A stretch of DNA of 64,000 bases from Pseudooceanicola batsensis HTCC2597 (GTDB taxonomy: Bacteria > Pseudomonadota > Alphaproteobacteria > Rhodobacterales > Rhodobacteraceae). The position numbers and the translations under genes were made by a program. Positions within the stretch are counted from its first letter, which is position 1. The number at the start of each line of letters is the position of its first letter. The notes beneath the pieces were generated by a model that saw only the letters and a list, made by a program, of their open reading frames with translations, had not been told where the DNA came from and did no database searches. The stretch spans positions 124,001-188,000 of the forward strand of contig NZ_AAMO01000009.1 in assembly GCF_000152725.1 (NCBI RefSeq), given 5' to 3'. Positions 45,718 through 54,517 of this stretch are shown here, in pieces.

Positions 45718-45938
45718 GCGAGCGCCTGAAGCAGATCCCTGTTCTCGTCCATGACGATCTCAGCGGCAGCCAAGGCAGCGGCAACGGCCGGATCCTGCGG
45801 CGTGATCTTCAGGCTGCCATCATCGCCACGAACGACGAACAGAGTATCGCCTTCCTTGGCGTCGAGGATCGTCAGCATTTCGGTGGTCAGGGTCATGACC
45901 GCCGAGTTGCCCACCTTCCGGATCTTGGTTTCAATCAT
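45714..45938 (-). CDS. AbrB/MazE-type antitoxin paired with Doc
   Basis: 74 residues from the ATG at 45938 (GGAG nine bases upstream). Residues 1-45 form a swapped-hairpin AbrB domain (KIRKVGNSAVMTLTTEMLTI, then KEGDTLFVV); residues 50-74 (AAALAAAEIVMDENRDLLQA) are the helical toxin-neutralising tail. An AbrB-type rather than a Phd-type partner is a known alternative pairing. It likely autorepresses from the palindrome at 45953-45973. Confidence 0.9.
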   Translation of the reverse strand: MIETKIRKVGNSAVMTLTTEMLTILDAKEGDTLFVVRGDDGSLKITPQDPAVAAALAAAEIVMDENRDLLQALA

Positions 45939-46369
45939 GACACCCGCTCCTTGGATATATAACGGTATATACCTCTCGCCGGGCAGCAGGCAAGCCTGTC
46001 GCCACGGGCCGACAGGGCAGATCAGGCTTCTCAACCTGTCGGGCAAGACCCCGGGCCCTTGTGCGGACCGCTTTTCACCGGAGGCCCGAGGGCCGGTGCC
46101 AACCACGCGCGCACCTGTTGCTCGGTGAGACCAAGGTGCTCCGGCATAGCGCCGATGACGACACGCAACGGTGCACTCCCGATCCCCCGCTTTCGTGCCC
46201 CTCGGGATGCTGCGCGCGGATGTCCATCCATTCCCGTTGCGCGGCCACGGTGGCCGGTGCGGCGACGGCATCTTGCAGCCCGAGACGGTCCGCGGCGAGG
46301 TCCTGAAATCATGGAGCGACCCCCCTTTCGCCGCGAAAACCCTCCGATCCGCCTTTCATGAGGCGCCGG
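45939..46369. other. Intergenic region with no supported gene
   Basis: About 430 bases between the toxin-antitoxin pair and the plus-strand quinone oxidoreductase. Open frames here lack ribosome sites and any recognisable family; only the antitoxin operator stands out. Confidence 0.4.
45953..45973. promoter_or_regulatory. Palindromic operator of the toxin-antitoxin operon
   Basis: GGATATATAACGGTATATACC, 15 bases upstream of the antitoxin start. It contains a perfect TATATA-ACGG-TATATA inverted repeat with near-matching GG/CC ends, typical of a site bound by an AbrB-type antitoxin, and it may include the -10 element. Confidence 0.6.
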
Positions 46370-46382
46370 ATTGTCCGACAAT
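46370..46382. promoter_or_regulatory. GTCnGAC palindrome (FadR/GntR-type operator candidate)
   Basis: ATTGTCCGACAAT, a perfect 13-base palindrome centred 43 bases before the oxidoreductase start. It contains the TnGTCnGACnA core recognised by many FadR-subfamily GntR regulators and resembles AGTGTCGGACACT at 57031-57043 before the gntR gene. Confidence 0.55.
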
Positions 46383-46418
46383 AGCGCAATCGACTGTGAG
46401 CCGCGAGGAACCGAGAAG

Positions 46419-47414
46419 ATGAAAGCCCTGCTGAGCCATGCCCCCGGCGGTCCCGAAACACTGGTCCTGCGCGATCTGCCCGACCCCGAGCCCGGCCCCG
46501 CCGAAGTCCGGATCGCGGTGCGCACCGTAGGCATCAACTTTCCGGACACGCTGATCATCGAAGACAAGTACCAGTTCCGGCCGGACCGCCCTTTCGCGCC
46601 CGGTGCAGAACTTGTGGGCGTCGTGGATGCACTCGGCGACGGAGTGAGCGATCTCAGGGTCGGGGACCGGGTGATGGCGCTGCCGATGTGGGGCGCGCTG
46701 GCCGAAAAGATCTGCATCGCCGAGACCCGCTGCCACCGCCTTCCCGACGCGGTCGGCGATGAACAGGCCGCATGTCTGCAAATGACCTATGGCACCGCGC
46801 TCTATGCGCTGGAACAACGGGGCGATCTGACCGAGGGCGAGAGCCTCCTGGTGCTCGGAGCGGCGGGGGGCGTCGGCCTGGCCGCCGTCGAGCTGGGGGC
46901 GGCGCTTGGCGCACGTGTGATCGCCGCGGCGAGTTCCGAAAGCAAGGTCGGCGTCGCGCGGGATCATGGCGCCTCGGACAGCCTGGTCTATCCGGAGGCG
47001 CCGCTGGAACGCGCCGCTCAGAAGCAGCTCTCGGACCAGATCAAGCACCTCGCGGGCGCCGAAGGAGTCGACGTGGTCATGGATATCGTCGTCGGCGACT
47101 ACACCGAACCGGCGCTCCGGGCGACGGCCTGGGGCGGGCGCGTCCTGATCGTCGGTTTTCCGGCCGGGATCGCCAGGATTCCCGCCAACCTTCCGCTGCT
47201 GAAATCCTGCGATATCCGGGGCATTTTCTGGGGCGGCGCGATCGAACGCGACTGGAACCGGCACCGCACGGACATGGCCCGCCTGGTCGACATGTGCGCC
47301 GCAGGGCAGATCCGCCCCCGTGTTCATCAGACCTTTCCCCTTGCCGAAGGCGGCGCCGCGATCCGCGCTTTGTCCGAACGCGGCGTGATCGGCAAGGTCT
47401 GCGTAACCCTTTGA
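46419..47414 (+). CDS. NADPH:quinone oxidoreductase family MDR
   Basis: 331 residues from the ATG at 46419, with GAGGAA upstream. Zinc-free MDR: MKALLSHAPGGPETLVL, GINFPDTLIIEDKYQ, PGAELVGVVDALG and the dinucleotide loop VLGAAGGVGLAAVELGAALG. Members beside acyl-CoA dehydrogenase genes often act on enoyl-CoA or quinone substrates. First gene of the oxidoreductase, acyl-CoA dehydrogenase, kinase unit. Confidence 0.92.
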   Translation: MKALLSHAPGGPETLVLRDLPDPEPGPAEVRIAVRTVGINFPDTLIIEDKYQFRPDRPFAPGAELVGVVDALGDGVSDLRVGDRVMALPMWGALAEKICIAETRCHRLPDAVGDEQAACLQMTYGTALYALEQRGDLTEGESLLVLGAAGGVGLAAVELGAALGARVIAAASSESKVGVARDHGASDSLVYPEAPLERAAQKQLSDQIKHLAGAEGVDVVMDIVVGDYTEPALRATAWGGRVLIVGFPAGIARIPANLPLLKSCDIRGIFWGGAIERDWNRHRTDMARLVDMCAAGQIRPRVHQTFPLAEGGAAIRALSERGVIGKVCVTL

Positions 47415-47465
47415 CAAAACAGGTGGCGCGGAACGACGCGCCGAAAAAGAAGGACCCGTTCCAAC

Positions 47466-48656
47466 ATGAGCACCCACGATCAGATCATCCACATCTCGGA
47501 CCGCGCGGCCGAGATCGCCGCCCGCGTCGAAGACTTCGTGCGCACCACCGTCGCGCCCTATGAAAAGGACCCGCGTCTCGGCGCGCATGGCCCGTCCGAT
47601 GAACTGGCGCAGGAACTGAAGGCCCTGGCCCGCCACGCAGACGTGCTGACCCCGCATATCCTGCCGGACGGCGGGCATCTGACGCATCGCGAGACCGCGG
47701 CGGTCCTGATCCGCTCGGGCCTGTCGCCGCTCGGACCGATTGCCTGCAACACCGCCGCGCCGGACGAGGGCAACATGTACCTCCTGGGCCAGGTCGGATC
47801 GCCGGAGATGAAAGAGCGGTTCCTCAAGCCCATGGTGGCGGGCGAAACACGGTCGGCCTTCTTCATGACCGAACCGGCCGAGGAGGGCGGCGCGGGCTCC
47901 GATCCGTCGATGATGCTGACCACCTGCCAGCCCGATGGAAACCACTGGGTCATCAACGGCCGCAAGACCTATATTACCGGCGCCGATGGTGCGGGCGTGG
48001 GCATCGTGATGGCCAGATCCGACGATGGCGCCTGCATGTTCATGGTCGATCTGCCCGATCCCGCGATCCGCATCGACCGGGTGATGGACACGATCGACAG
48101 CTCCATGCCCGGCGGCCATGCGGTCATCACCATCGACAACCTGCGGGTGCCCGCCGATCAGATGCTCGGCCAGTCGGGCGAGGGCTTCAAATACGCGCAG
48201 GTGCGCCTCTCCCCTGCCCGCCTGACGCACTGCATGCGCTGGCTTGGCGCCTGTATCCGCGCGAACGAGATTGCGTCGGACTATGCCAATCGCCGTCAGG
48301 CCTTCGGCAAGCCCCTGGTCGATCACGAAGGCGTCGGCTTCATGCTGGCCGAGAACCTCATCGACCTGAAACAGGCCGAGCTGATGGTCTACTGGTGCGC
48401 CGACGTCCTCGACACCGGGGCACTCGGCACGGTCGAAAGTTCCATGACCAAGGTCGCGGTCTCCGAGGCGCTGATGCGCGTTGCGGATCGCTGCGTGCAG
48501 GTCATGGGCGGACAGGGTGTGACAGCGGACACGATCGTCGAACAGGTCTTCCGCGAAATCCGCGCCTTCCGGATCTACGACGGTCCGACCGAGGTGCACA
48601 AATGGAGCCTCGCCAAGAAGATCAAGCGCGACTGGAAGGCGGCGCAGGGCTCATGA
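47466..48656 (+). CDS. Acyl-CoA dehydrogenase (ACAD10/11-like)
   Basis: 396 residues. FAD-binding segments FFMTEPAEEGGAGSDPSMML and WVINGRKTYITGA; adenine/C-terminal segment VMGGQGVTADTIVEQVFREI followed by RIYDGPTEVHKWSLAKKI, in the style of the ACAD11 group. It overlaps by ATGA a gene for an APH-type kinase. In mammalian ACAD10/11 the two domains are fused and process 4-hydroxy acids through phosphorylation, so this bacterial pair may do the same (inference). Confidence 0.92.
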   Translation: MSTHDQIIHISDRAAEIAARVEDFVRTTVAPYEKDPRLGAHGPSDELAQELKALARHADVLTPHILPDGGHLTHRETAAVLIRSGLSPLGPIACNTAAPDEGNMYLLGQVGSPEMKERFLKPMVAGETRSAFFMTEPAEEGGAGSDPSMMLTTCQPDGNHWVINGRKTYITGADGAGVGIVMARSDDGACMFMVDLPDPAIRIDRVMDTIDSSMPGGHAVITIDNLRVPADQMLGQSGEGFKYAQVRLSPARLTHCMRWLGACIRANEIASDYANRRQAFGKPLVDHEGVGFMLAENLIDLKQAELMVYWCADVLDTGALGTVESSMTKVAVSEALMRVADRCVQVMGGQGVTADTIVEQVFREIRAFRIYDGPTEVHKWSLAKKIKRDWKAAQGS

Positions 48657-49732
48657 CCGGCAGCGGGAACAACGCGACAGCGGCCTCTGCCAATGTCGGG
48701 GTCATGCCGGTCCGAAAGGGTTTCGCCCTCGATCTCGACCGGCTGACCGCCTGGATGCAGGCGAACGTGGCCGGGTTCGAAGGCCCGGCCGAGGTATATG
48801 AATTCAAGGGCGGGCAGTCCAACCCGACCTACAAGATCGTCACCCCGTCGCGGTCCTTCGTCCTGCGGCGCAAGCCACCCGGCAAGCTGGCCAAGGGGGC
48901 CCACGCCGTCGACCGGGAGGCCAGGGTCCTCTCGGCGCTTGGACCGACCGGGTATCCTGTCGCGAAGGTGCACGGAGTCTGCACCGACGACAGTGTTCTG
49001 GGCAGCTGGTTCTACGTCATGGACATGGTCGAGGGGCGGATCTTCTGGGACGCCACCTTTGCCGACGTACCGGCCGCGGACCGTCCCGCCTACTTCGGCG
49101 CGATGAACGCGACGCTGGCGCGGCTGCACCGGCTGGAACCCGAGGCCGTCGGCCTGCAGGACTTCGGACGGCATGGCGGCTACATGCAGCGGCAGATCCG
49201 GCACTGGGCGCAAAGCTACGAGGCCGACACCGACGCGGGGCGGCACCCCGGCATGGACGAGCTGATCCGCCTGCTGCCCGAGGGCATCCCCGAAGCTGAC
49301 GAGACCACCATCGTGCACGGCGATTTCCGCTGCGACAACATGATCTTCCACCCGACAGAGCCGCGCATCCTGGCCGTTCTGGACTGGGAGCTGTCGACGC
49401 TTGGTCATCCGCTGGCGGATTTCACCTATCATGCGATGATGTACCGGATGCCGCCCGATATCGTCGCCGGGCTGGGCCATGTCGATCCCGCCGCGCTGAA
49501 CCTGCCGACCGAGGCGGAATATCGCGCGATGTACTGCGCGAACACCGGGCGGGCGGACATTCCGGATTACGAATTCTACATGGCGTTCAACTTCTTCCGC
49601 ATCGCCGCAATCTTTCACGGCATCAGGGGCCGCGTGATCCGGGGAACCGCCGCCTCTGCCAATGCCGAAGCGCGGGCAGAAGCCTTTCCCCGTCTCGTCG
49701 ACCTGGCGCTCGAGGCGGCGCACGCCCGCTAG
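48653..49732 (+). CDS. Aminoglycoside-phosphotransferase-fold kinase associated with acyl-CoA dehydrogenase
   Basis: 359 residues. N-lobe EVYEFKGGQSNPTYKI and FVLRRKPPGKLAKGAHAVDR; catalytic loop HGDFRCDNMIF; metal-binding Asp in VLDWELSTLGHPLAD. This is the APH subfamily found next to or fused with acyl-CoA dehydrogenases (ACAD10/11), not an antibiotic-resistance enzyme. It likely phosphorylates a hydroxyacyl-CoA or hydroxy acid before elimination. ATGA overlap with the preceding gene. Confidence 0.92.
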   Translation: MTGSGNNATAASANVGVMPVRKGFALDLDRLTAWMQANVAGFEGPAEVYEFKGGQSNPTYKIVTPSRSFVLRRKPPGKLAKGAHAVDREARVLSALGPTGYPVAKVHGVCTDDSVLGSWFYVMDMVEGRIFWDATFADVPAADRPAYFGAMNATLARLHRLEPEAVGLQDFGRHGGYMQRQIRHWAQSYEADTDAGRHPGMDELIRLLPEGIPEADETTIVHGDFRCDNMIFHPTEPRILAVLDWELSTLGHPLADFTYHAMMYRMPPDIVAGLGHVDPAALNLPTEAEYRAMYCANTGRADIPDYEFYMAFNFFRIAAIFHGIRGRVIRGTAASANAEARAEAFPRLVDLALEAAHAR

Positions 49733-49759
49733 GCCGTCGCGCCCCGGCTCGGGCCCCCG

Positions 49760-51340
49760 TCAGGTGCCCGAGAAGACCTCGGCGAACTCGTCGCGCAGCA
49801 GCCGTTTCAGGATCTTGCCGCTGGCATTCTTCGGCAGCTCCTGCGCGAGCTCGATATGCTTGGGCGCCTTGAAATGCGAAAGCGTGTCGCGGCAATAGTC
49901 GTTCAGCACCTCGACCGTCAGATCCGCACCGGCCCTGGGCACGACCACCGCCGTCACCGCCTCGATCCAGGTCGGGTGCGGGATGCCAAAGACGGCCACC
50001 TCTGCCACGTCGGGATGCCGGAAGATCGCCTCTTCGACCTCGCGGCTGGCCACGTTTTCCCCGCCGCTCTTGATCATGTCCTTCTTGCGGTCGACGACAT
50101 AGAGGTACCCTTCCTCGTCGAACCGCCCCAGGTCACCGCTGTGGAACCAACCGTTGCGGAAGGCCTCGGCGGTCTTCTCCGGGTTGCGGTAGTACTCGGT
50201 GATCAGCTGCGGACTGCGATGCACGATCTCTCCGACCTCGCCCACGGGCACCGGATTGTCGTCGTCGTCGACCACGCGGGTTTCCACGTTCAGGCCGGGC
50301 CGCCCGGCCGAGCCGAGCTTGCGCAGCTGGTCGTGCGGTTTCAGGATCGTCGCATTCGGGGCCATCTCCGTCTGGCCATAGAAGTTGAACAGCCGGATGT
50401 TCGGCAGCCGCGTCAGCAGTTCCTCGATGATGGCGGTCGGCATGATCGACGCCCCGTAATAGCCCAGCTGCAGGCTGGACAGGTCGCGCGTGTCGAAATC
50501 GGGATGACGCAGCAGCGCGATCCAGACGGTCGGCGGACAGAAAAGCTGGGTCACGCCATGCGTTTCGATCGCCTCGAGCATCGCTGCCGGATCGGCCTTT
50601 TCATGCAGGATGGAAACCGCGCCGAGGTACAGGGCCGGGGTCAGGAAACAATCGAGCTGCGCACAGTGGAACAGCGGCAGACAGTGCAGCGTCACCATGT
50701 CCTCGCGCATCTCGCCATCCGCGATGCAGGTCGCGTAATGCGAATAAAGCGATCCCGAGGTCAGCAGCGCACCCTTGGGCCGCGATTCCGTGCCGGAGGT
50801 GTACATCATCTGGATCGGATCCTCCGCGTCGACATCGACCCAGAGCGCGCTGTCGTCCGGATGCTCCAGCAGCTCGGACACCGGACGCCAGCCATCGGGT
50901 TCCGGCGTGCCTTCGTGTGGAATGAAGAACCGGGGCAGCTCCTGCCCGGTCTCCTTCATCGCGGCGTCGGCCACAGGACACAGGGCATCTTCCGCGATGA
51001 TCAACTTTGCGCCGGAATGGTCGAGGATATAGGCCACGTCCGGCGCGCTGAGCATGAAGTTCACCGGCGTCGTCACCGCACCAAGCCGGGCCAGCGCGAA
51101 CCGCACCACCACGAAGGTCCGGTTGTTGTGCGAAAACAGGGCCACCCTGTCCCCCTTTCCCACGCCTTCCGCGGCAAGGGCATGGGCCGCCCGGTTCACC
51201 GCGGTGTCGAGTTCGGCGAACGTGTCGGTGCGGTCGCGGAATGTCAGGGCATTGCGGTTCGGCACACGTGCCGCCGACCGGCGCAGCAGATCGCCCAGTT
51301 GCTGTGCGCGGGCCCGGCGGATGAGTTCTTCCGTTTGCAT
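49760..51340 (-). CDS. Acyl-CoA synthetase (AMP-forming, ANL family)
   Basis: 526 residues. P-loop MYTSGTESRPKGALLTSG, FYGQTEMAPNA, A7 HSGDLGRFDEEGYLYVV, A8 DRKKDMIKSGGENVASREVE, catalytic Lys in ASGKILKRLL. Last gene of the TRAP operon (34 bases after DctM), so it probably activates the acid imported by that transporter. It resembles in context, though not closely in sequence, the ligase at 30231-31784. Confidence 0.93.
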   Translation of the reverse strand: MQTEELIRRARAQQLGDLLRRSAARVPNRNALTFRDRTDTFAELDTAVNRAAHALAAEGVGKGDRVALFSHNNRTFVVVRFALARLGAVTTPVNFMLSAPDVAYILDHSGAKLIIAEDALCPVADAAMKETGQELPRFFIPHEGTPEPDGWRPVSELLEHPDDSALWVDVDAEDPIQMMYTSGTESRPKGALLTSGSLYSHYATCIADGEMREDMVTLHCLPLFHCAQLDCFLTPALYLGAVSILHEKADPAAMLEAIETHGVTQLFCPPTVWIALLRHPDFDTRDLSSLQLGYYGASIMPTAIIEELLTRLPNIRLFNFYGQTEMAPNATILKPHDQLRKLGSAGRPGLNVETRVVDDDDNPVPVGEVGEIVHRSPQLITEYYRNPEKTAEAFRNGWFHSGDLGRFDEEGYLYVVDRKKDMIKSGGENVASREVEEAIFRHPDVAEVAVFGIPHPTWIEAVTAVVVPRAGADLTVEVLNDYCRDTLSHFKAPKHIELAQELPKNASGKILKRLLRDEFAEVFSGT

Positions 51341-51374
51341 CGTTCACCTCATGAATATTCGAAAGACGCCCGTG

Positions 51375-52682
51375 TCAGTTCAGCAGTGCGGGCAGCCACA
51401 GAACCAGGTCGGGATAGGCGCACAGGATCGCCACTAGGATCAGATCCATCACGATGAACCAGACCACGCCCCGGAAGATGGCCGAGATCTTGACCAGCTC
51501 GCCGACGACGCTCTTGATGACAAAGACGTTCATGCCGATCGGCGGCGTGATCATCCCGATCTCGAGCAGCTTGGTAAGGACGATGCCGAACCACAGCAGG
51601 CTCCAGCCCGAGGCATCGACCACCGGCAGGATGATCGGCAGCGTCAGCAGCATCGATCCGATCGGCTCGAGGAACATCCCCATGAGCAGGTAGACCACCA
51701 CGATCCCGACCATCAGCAGCACCGGGTTGGTGGCGACCGACAGGATGCCTTCGGACAGGAAGTCGCCCGCCCCCGACAGCGCGAGGAACCGGGTCAGCAG
51801 GCTGGCCCCGATGGCGATGATCAGCAGCGCGGCGGTGGTCGTCAGGGTTTCCCGCGCCGCGGTCAGGAACCGGTCGAGCGTCATCTGCCCGCTGACGATG
51901 GCCACCAGACAGGCGAGCGAAGCGCCGACGGCCCCGGCTTCGGTCGGGGTGAAGACACCGCCGAAGAGGCCCCCGAAGATCCCGATCATGATCAGGAAGA
52001 TCGGCCAGGTCTCGCGCAGCGCGAAGATCTTCTCGCGCAGGCTGACGCTGGTGTCCCGCTCGGGCGCGAGATCGGGGTTGAGCCAGACCCGGACAAGCAC
52101 GACGATGATATAGCCAAGCGCCGTCAGCAGACCCGCGACGACCCCGCCAAGGAACAGCTGCGAGATCGAAATCTGGGCAATCACACCGTAGAGGATCAGG
52201 ATGATCGAGGGCGGGATGAGCGCCCCGATCGTGCCCGCCACCGCCACGGTGCTGGTGGCAAGCTCCGGGTGATACTTGTGCTTCATCATTTCGGGGATGG
52301 CGATCCGGCCCATGGCGGCCGAACAGGCGATGGACGACCCCGAGACCGCCGCGAACCCGGCGGACCCGAAGATCGCCGCGATGGCCAGTCCGCCGGGCAG
52401 CCCCGCCAGCCAGACCCGCGCCGCGTTGAACATGCCGCGGGTCAGCTGCGTGTGGTAACTGATGAAGCCGAGAAACAGGAACATCGGGATCGAACTGAGG
52501 ATCCAGCTCGAGGTGAACTGGTAGGGCACGATGCTCATTGCGCCCCAGGCCACCCGCGGCCCCATGAGGACGTAGAGCCCGCCGAAAGACACACCGATCA
52601 GCGCAATGCCGATCGGCACACGCACCGCGATCAGGGCGATCAGGATGGCCAGGCCGGTCAGGCCGATTTGGGGGTCAGTCAT
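51375..52682 (-). CDS. dctM: TRAP transporter large permease (DctM family)
   Basis: 435 residues and about 12 membrane helices. DctM signatures: PMFLFLGFISYHTQLTRGMF, FAAVSGSSIACSAAMGRIAI, GALIPPSIILILYGVIAQIS, and a C-terminal MITPPIGMNVFVIKSV. It is the ion-coupled transport subunit. Its start overlaps DctQ by 8 bases. Confidence 0.94.
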   Translation of the reverse strand: MTDPQIGLTGLAILIALIAVRVPIGIALIGVSFGGLYVLMGPRVAWGAMSIVPYQFTSSWILSSIPMFLFLGFISYHTQLTRGMFNAARVWLAGLPGGLAIAAIFGSAGFAAVSGSSIACSAAMGRIAIPEMMKHKYHPELATSTVAVAGTIGALIPPSIILILYGVIAQISISQLFLGGVVAGLLTALGYIIVVLVRVWLNPDLAPERDTSVSLREKIFALRETWPIFLIMIGIFGGLFGGVFTPTEAGAVGASLACLVAIVSGQMTLDRFLTAARETLTTTAALLIIAIGASLLTRFLALSGAGDFLSEGILSVATNPVLLMVGIVVVYLLMGMFLEPIGSMLLTLPIILPVVDASGWSLLWFGIVLTKLLEIGMITPPIGMNVFVIKSVVGELVKISAIFRGVVWFIVMDLILVAILCAYPDLVLWLPALLN

Positions 52683-53211
52683 TGATGAATTTCGCGTTGA
52701 TGTCGGTTTCGCTCAGGCCGTTCCGCCAGCCGGTGATCTGTGTGATGACCCGGTAGCCCGCGATCAGCGCCATCAGCCCTGCCCCGAGGGGAAGCAGCCA
52801 GTAGCTTTGCCAGATGTCGATCATCTGGGACCCCTGCTCCATCGTGGCGCCCATGTTGGTCTTCTTGACCGCTTCGGTCCATCCGCCGATCGCGATGATG
52901 ACGACCACGGCCACGGTCAGGATGCCGGACAGGATCGACAGGACGTTGCGCGGCCGGTCGGGCAGAAGGTCGGTCAGCACGTCGACCGAGATGTGCGACC
53001 GCTTTTCCTCGGCCACGCCGATTGCGATGAAGACCAGCACGATCATGTAATAGTGCGCCACGATCACCGTGGTGCCGGGTAGCGGCGCGTTGAACAGATA
53101 GCGTCCGATGACGTCACCCGTCACGTGCAGCATCATCAGAACGACGCAGATCGCCCCGAGGAGCGACGCGAGCTTGGCCAGGTTGGACAGAAGCCTGCCG
53201 ATCTGGAACAT
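52675..53211 (-). CDS. dctQ: TRAP transporter small permease (DctQ family)
   Basis: 178 residues with four hydrophobic helices (LLGAICVVLMMLHVTGDVIG, HYYMIVLVFIAIGVAEEKRS, LTVAVVVIIAIGGWTEAV, YWLLPLGAGLMALIAGYRVI). The EEKRSHISVDVL segment after helix 2 is typical of DctQ. It pairs with DctM to form the membrane unit. Confidence 0.92.
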   Translation of the reverse strand: MFQIGRLLSNLAKLASLLGAICVVLMMLHVTGDVIGRYLFNAPLPGTTVIVAHYYMIVLVFIAIGVAEEKRSHISVDVLTDLLPDRPRNVLSILSGILTVAVVVIIAIGGWTEAVKKTNMGATMEQGSQMIDIWQSYWLLPLGAGLMALIAGYRVITQITGWRNGLSETDINAKFIND

Positions 53212-53235
53212 GATGTGCCTCCTTGAAGTTGCGGA

Positions 53236-53265
53236 TCGGGCAAGGGCATGTGTGCCCTCGCCCGA
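53236..53265 (-). other. Stem-loop between TRAP binding-protein and DctQ genes
   Basis: Inverted repeat TCGGGCAAGGGCA / TGCCCTCGCCCGA (12 of 13 pairs), loop TGTG, 25 bases past the binding-protein stop and 25 before the DctQ start. It probably raises binding-protein level relative to the permease by mRNA processing or partial termination. Confidence 0.6.
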
Positions 53266-53289
53266 CAGGACGTTCTACTATCGGACGTA

Positions 53290-54426
53290 TTACTGGCCGT
53301 AGGAGGCCACGTCGATCTTGGAGTAGATCTCGTTCCAGTAGATCTCGGCCAGGGCCTCCGCGCTGTCGACGTCCTTGGTCAGCTCCGTCCATTTGCCCAG
53401 AAGCTCGGTCAGGGCGTCAGCCGCTTCGGAGCCGCTCTCGATGCTGAACCGCTCCTTGTAGATCTCGGCGATCGCGTCCTTGTCCTCGGCGATGAACTCA
53501 CGGTTCATGGTAACCAGTTCATCCGAGGCTTCGACGTACTCGATCCCCTCGTTCGGGGCGCGTTCCTTGCCGACACGGGCTTCCTCGATGTAGACATAGG
53601 CGATGTCGGCGTTCAGCTTGGCCGCGGATTTCAGCATCGCTTCCTTGTTGTCCTCCGACAGGCTGTTCCAGCTGTCGCGGTTCATCGTGTAGGCCACGTT
53701 GAACTGCGCGCCCGGCAGACCGAGATAGAGGTACTTCACCACGTCGATGAAGCCGAAGTTCACGAAGTCCGCCGTATTGGAGGCCGTGCAATCCACGACG
53801 CCCTGGTTCAGTCCCTCGAGGGTTTCGTTGATCGACATCGACACCGGAACGGCGCCGACGGACTCGGCCCAACGTGCCCAGTAGGCGCCGGCAGCCCGGA
53901 TGCGCTTGCCCTCCAGGTCCGCCACGGTCTCGATCGGAACCACGCACTGAAGCACGTAGGACGTGGTCGAGCTCGCGCCGAGGTAGACCTGGTTCTGCGC
54001 CTTGATCTGCTCCTTGCAGTCGGGACAGCTGTTGATAACGTATTCGGTGATCGCGCCGGTGAAGGCGAGGCTGGACATCTCGCTCGAGAATTCCTCCAGT
54101 TCGACCAGTTCCGAGAATTCGGCGAGCATGTTGAAGTGCGAGAATTCCTGAGGGAAGTAGGCCATCAGGTTCGCGGTGATGTCCGCAATCCCGTCGCGCA
54201 CACCGGCGTTGGCTTCGGCAAAGCTCAGCAGCGACAGCGGGAACACCTTGACGGTCACGTCACCGCCGCTGTTCTCCTCGACCGCCTTGGCAAATTCCTC
54301 GAGCTTGGCGGTCGGCGCAGAGTTCGGCGGCCAGCCGCCGGCAAAGGTCAGGTCCTGAGCCTGTGCAGCCCCGGCCAGCGCGAACAGGGACGCCCCTGCG
54401 ACAAGTGATGTGATCGTACGTTTCAT
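53290..54426 (-). CDS. dctP: TRAP transporter solute-binding protein (DctP family)
   Basis: 378 residues from the ATG at 54426 (GAGGAGA upstream) with signal peptide MKRTITSLVAGASLFALAGA cleaved near AQA-QDL. DctP motifs: GGWPPNSAPTAKLEEFAKAV, RIRAAGAYWARWAESVG, NETLEGLNQGVVDCTASNTA and the C-terminus ASYGQ. A CPDCKEQ cysteine pair near residue 150 is shared with the orphan paralogue at 32012-33148 (CADCRAE), possibly a disulfide. Binds the carboxylate imported by DctQM. Confidence 0.94.
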   Translation of the reverse strand: MKRTITSLVAGASLFALAGAAQAQDLTFAGGWPPNSAPTAKLEEFAKAVEENSGGDVTVKVFPLSLLSFAEANAGVRDGIADITANLMAYFPQEFSHFNMLAEFSELVELEEFSSEMSSLAFTGAITEYVINSCPDCKEQIKAQNQVYLGASSTTSYVLQCVVPIETVADLEGKRIRAAGAYWARWAESVGAVPVSMSINETLEGLNQGVVDCTASNTADFVNFGFIDVVKYLYLGLPGAQFNVAYTMNRDSWNSLSEDNKEAMLKSAAKLNADIAYVYIEEARVGKERAPNEGIEYVEASDELVTMNREFIAEDKDAIAEIYKERFSIESGSEAADALTELLGKWTELTKDVDSAEALAEIYWNEIYSKIDVASYGQ

Positions 54427-54477
54427 GGTATCTCCTCTCATTACCATTGTTCAGTTTGGTCCCGCTGCCGGATGTTC

Positions 54478-54503
54478 GCGCCCCCTCCTCCTTAGAGGGG
54501 CGC
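54478..54503 (-). other. Stem-loop between crotonase and TRAP genes
   Basis: Inverted repeat GCGCCCC / GGGGCGC around a 12-base loop, 15 bases past the crotonase stop. No T-run follows on the minus strand. It divides the gntR-crotonase unit from the TRAP operon; the TRAP promoter probably lies between here and 54426. Confidence 0.45.
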
Positions 54504-54517
54504 TTCCATGCGCGGGC

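Noticed and set aside
46031..46330. Minus-strand open frame with GLTEQQVRAWLAPALG
   Set aside because: Frame runs into the oxidoreductase gene, shows no family match I can name, and has no ribosome site.
48653..49732. Aminoglycoside resistance gene
   Set aside because: The APH fold is that of the acyl-CoA-dehydrogenase-associated subfamily and it is coupled to such a gene.
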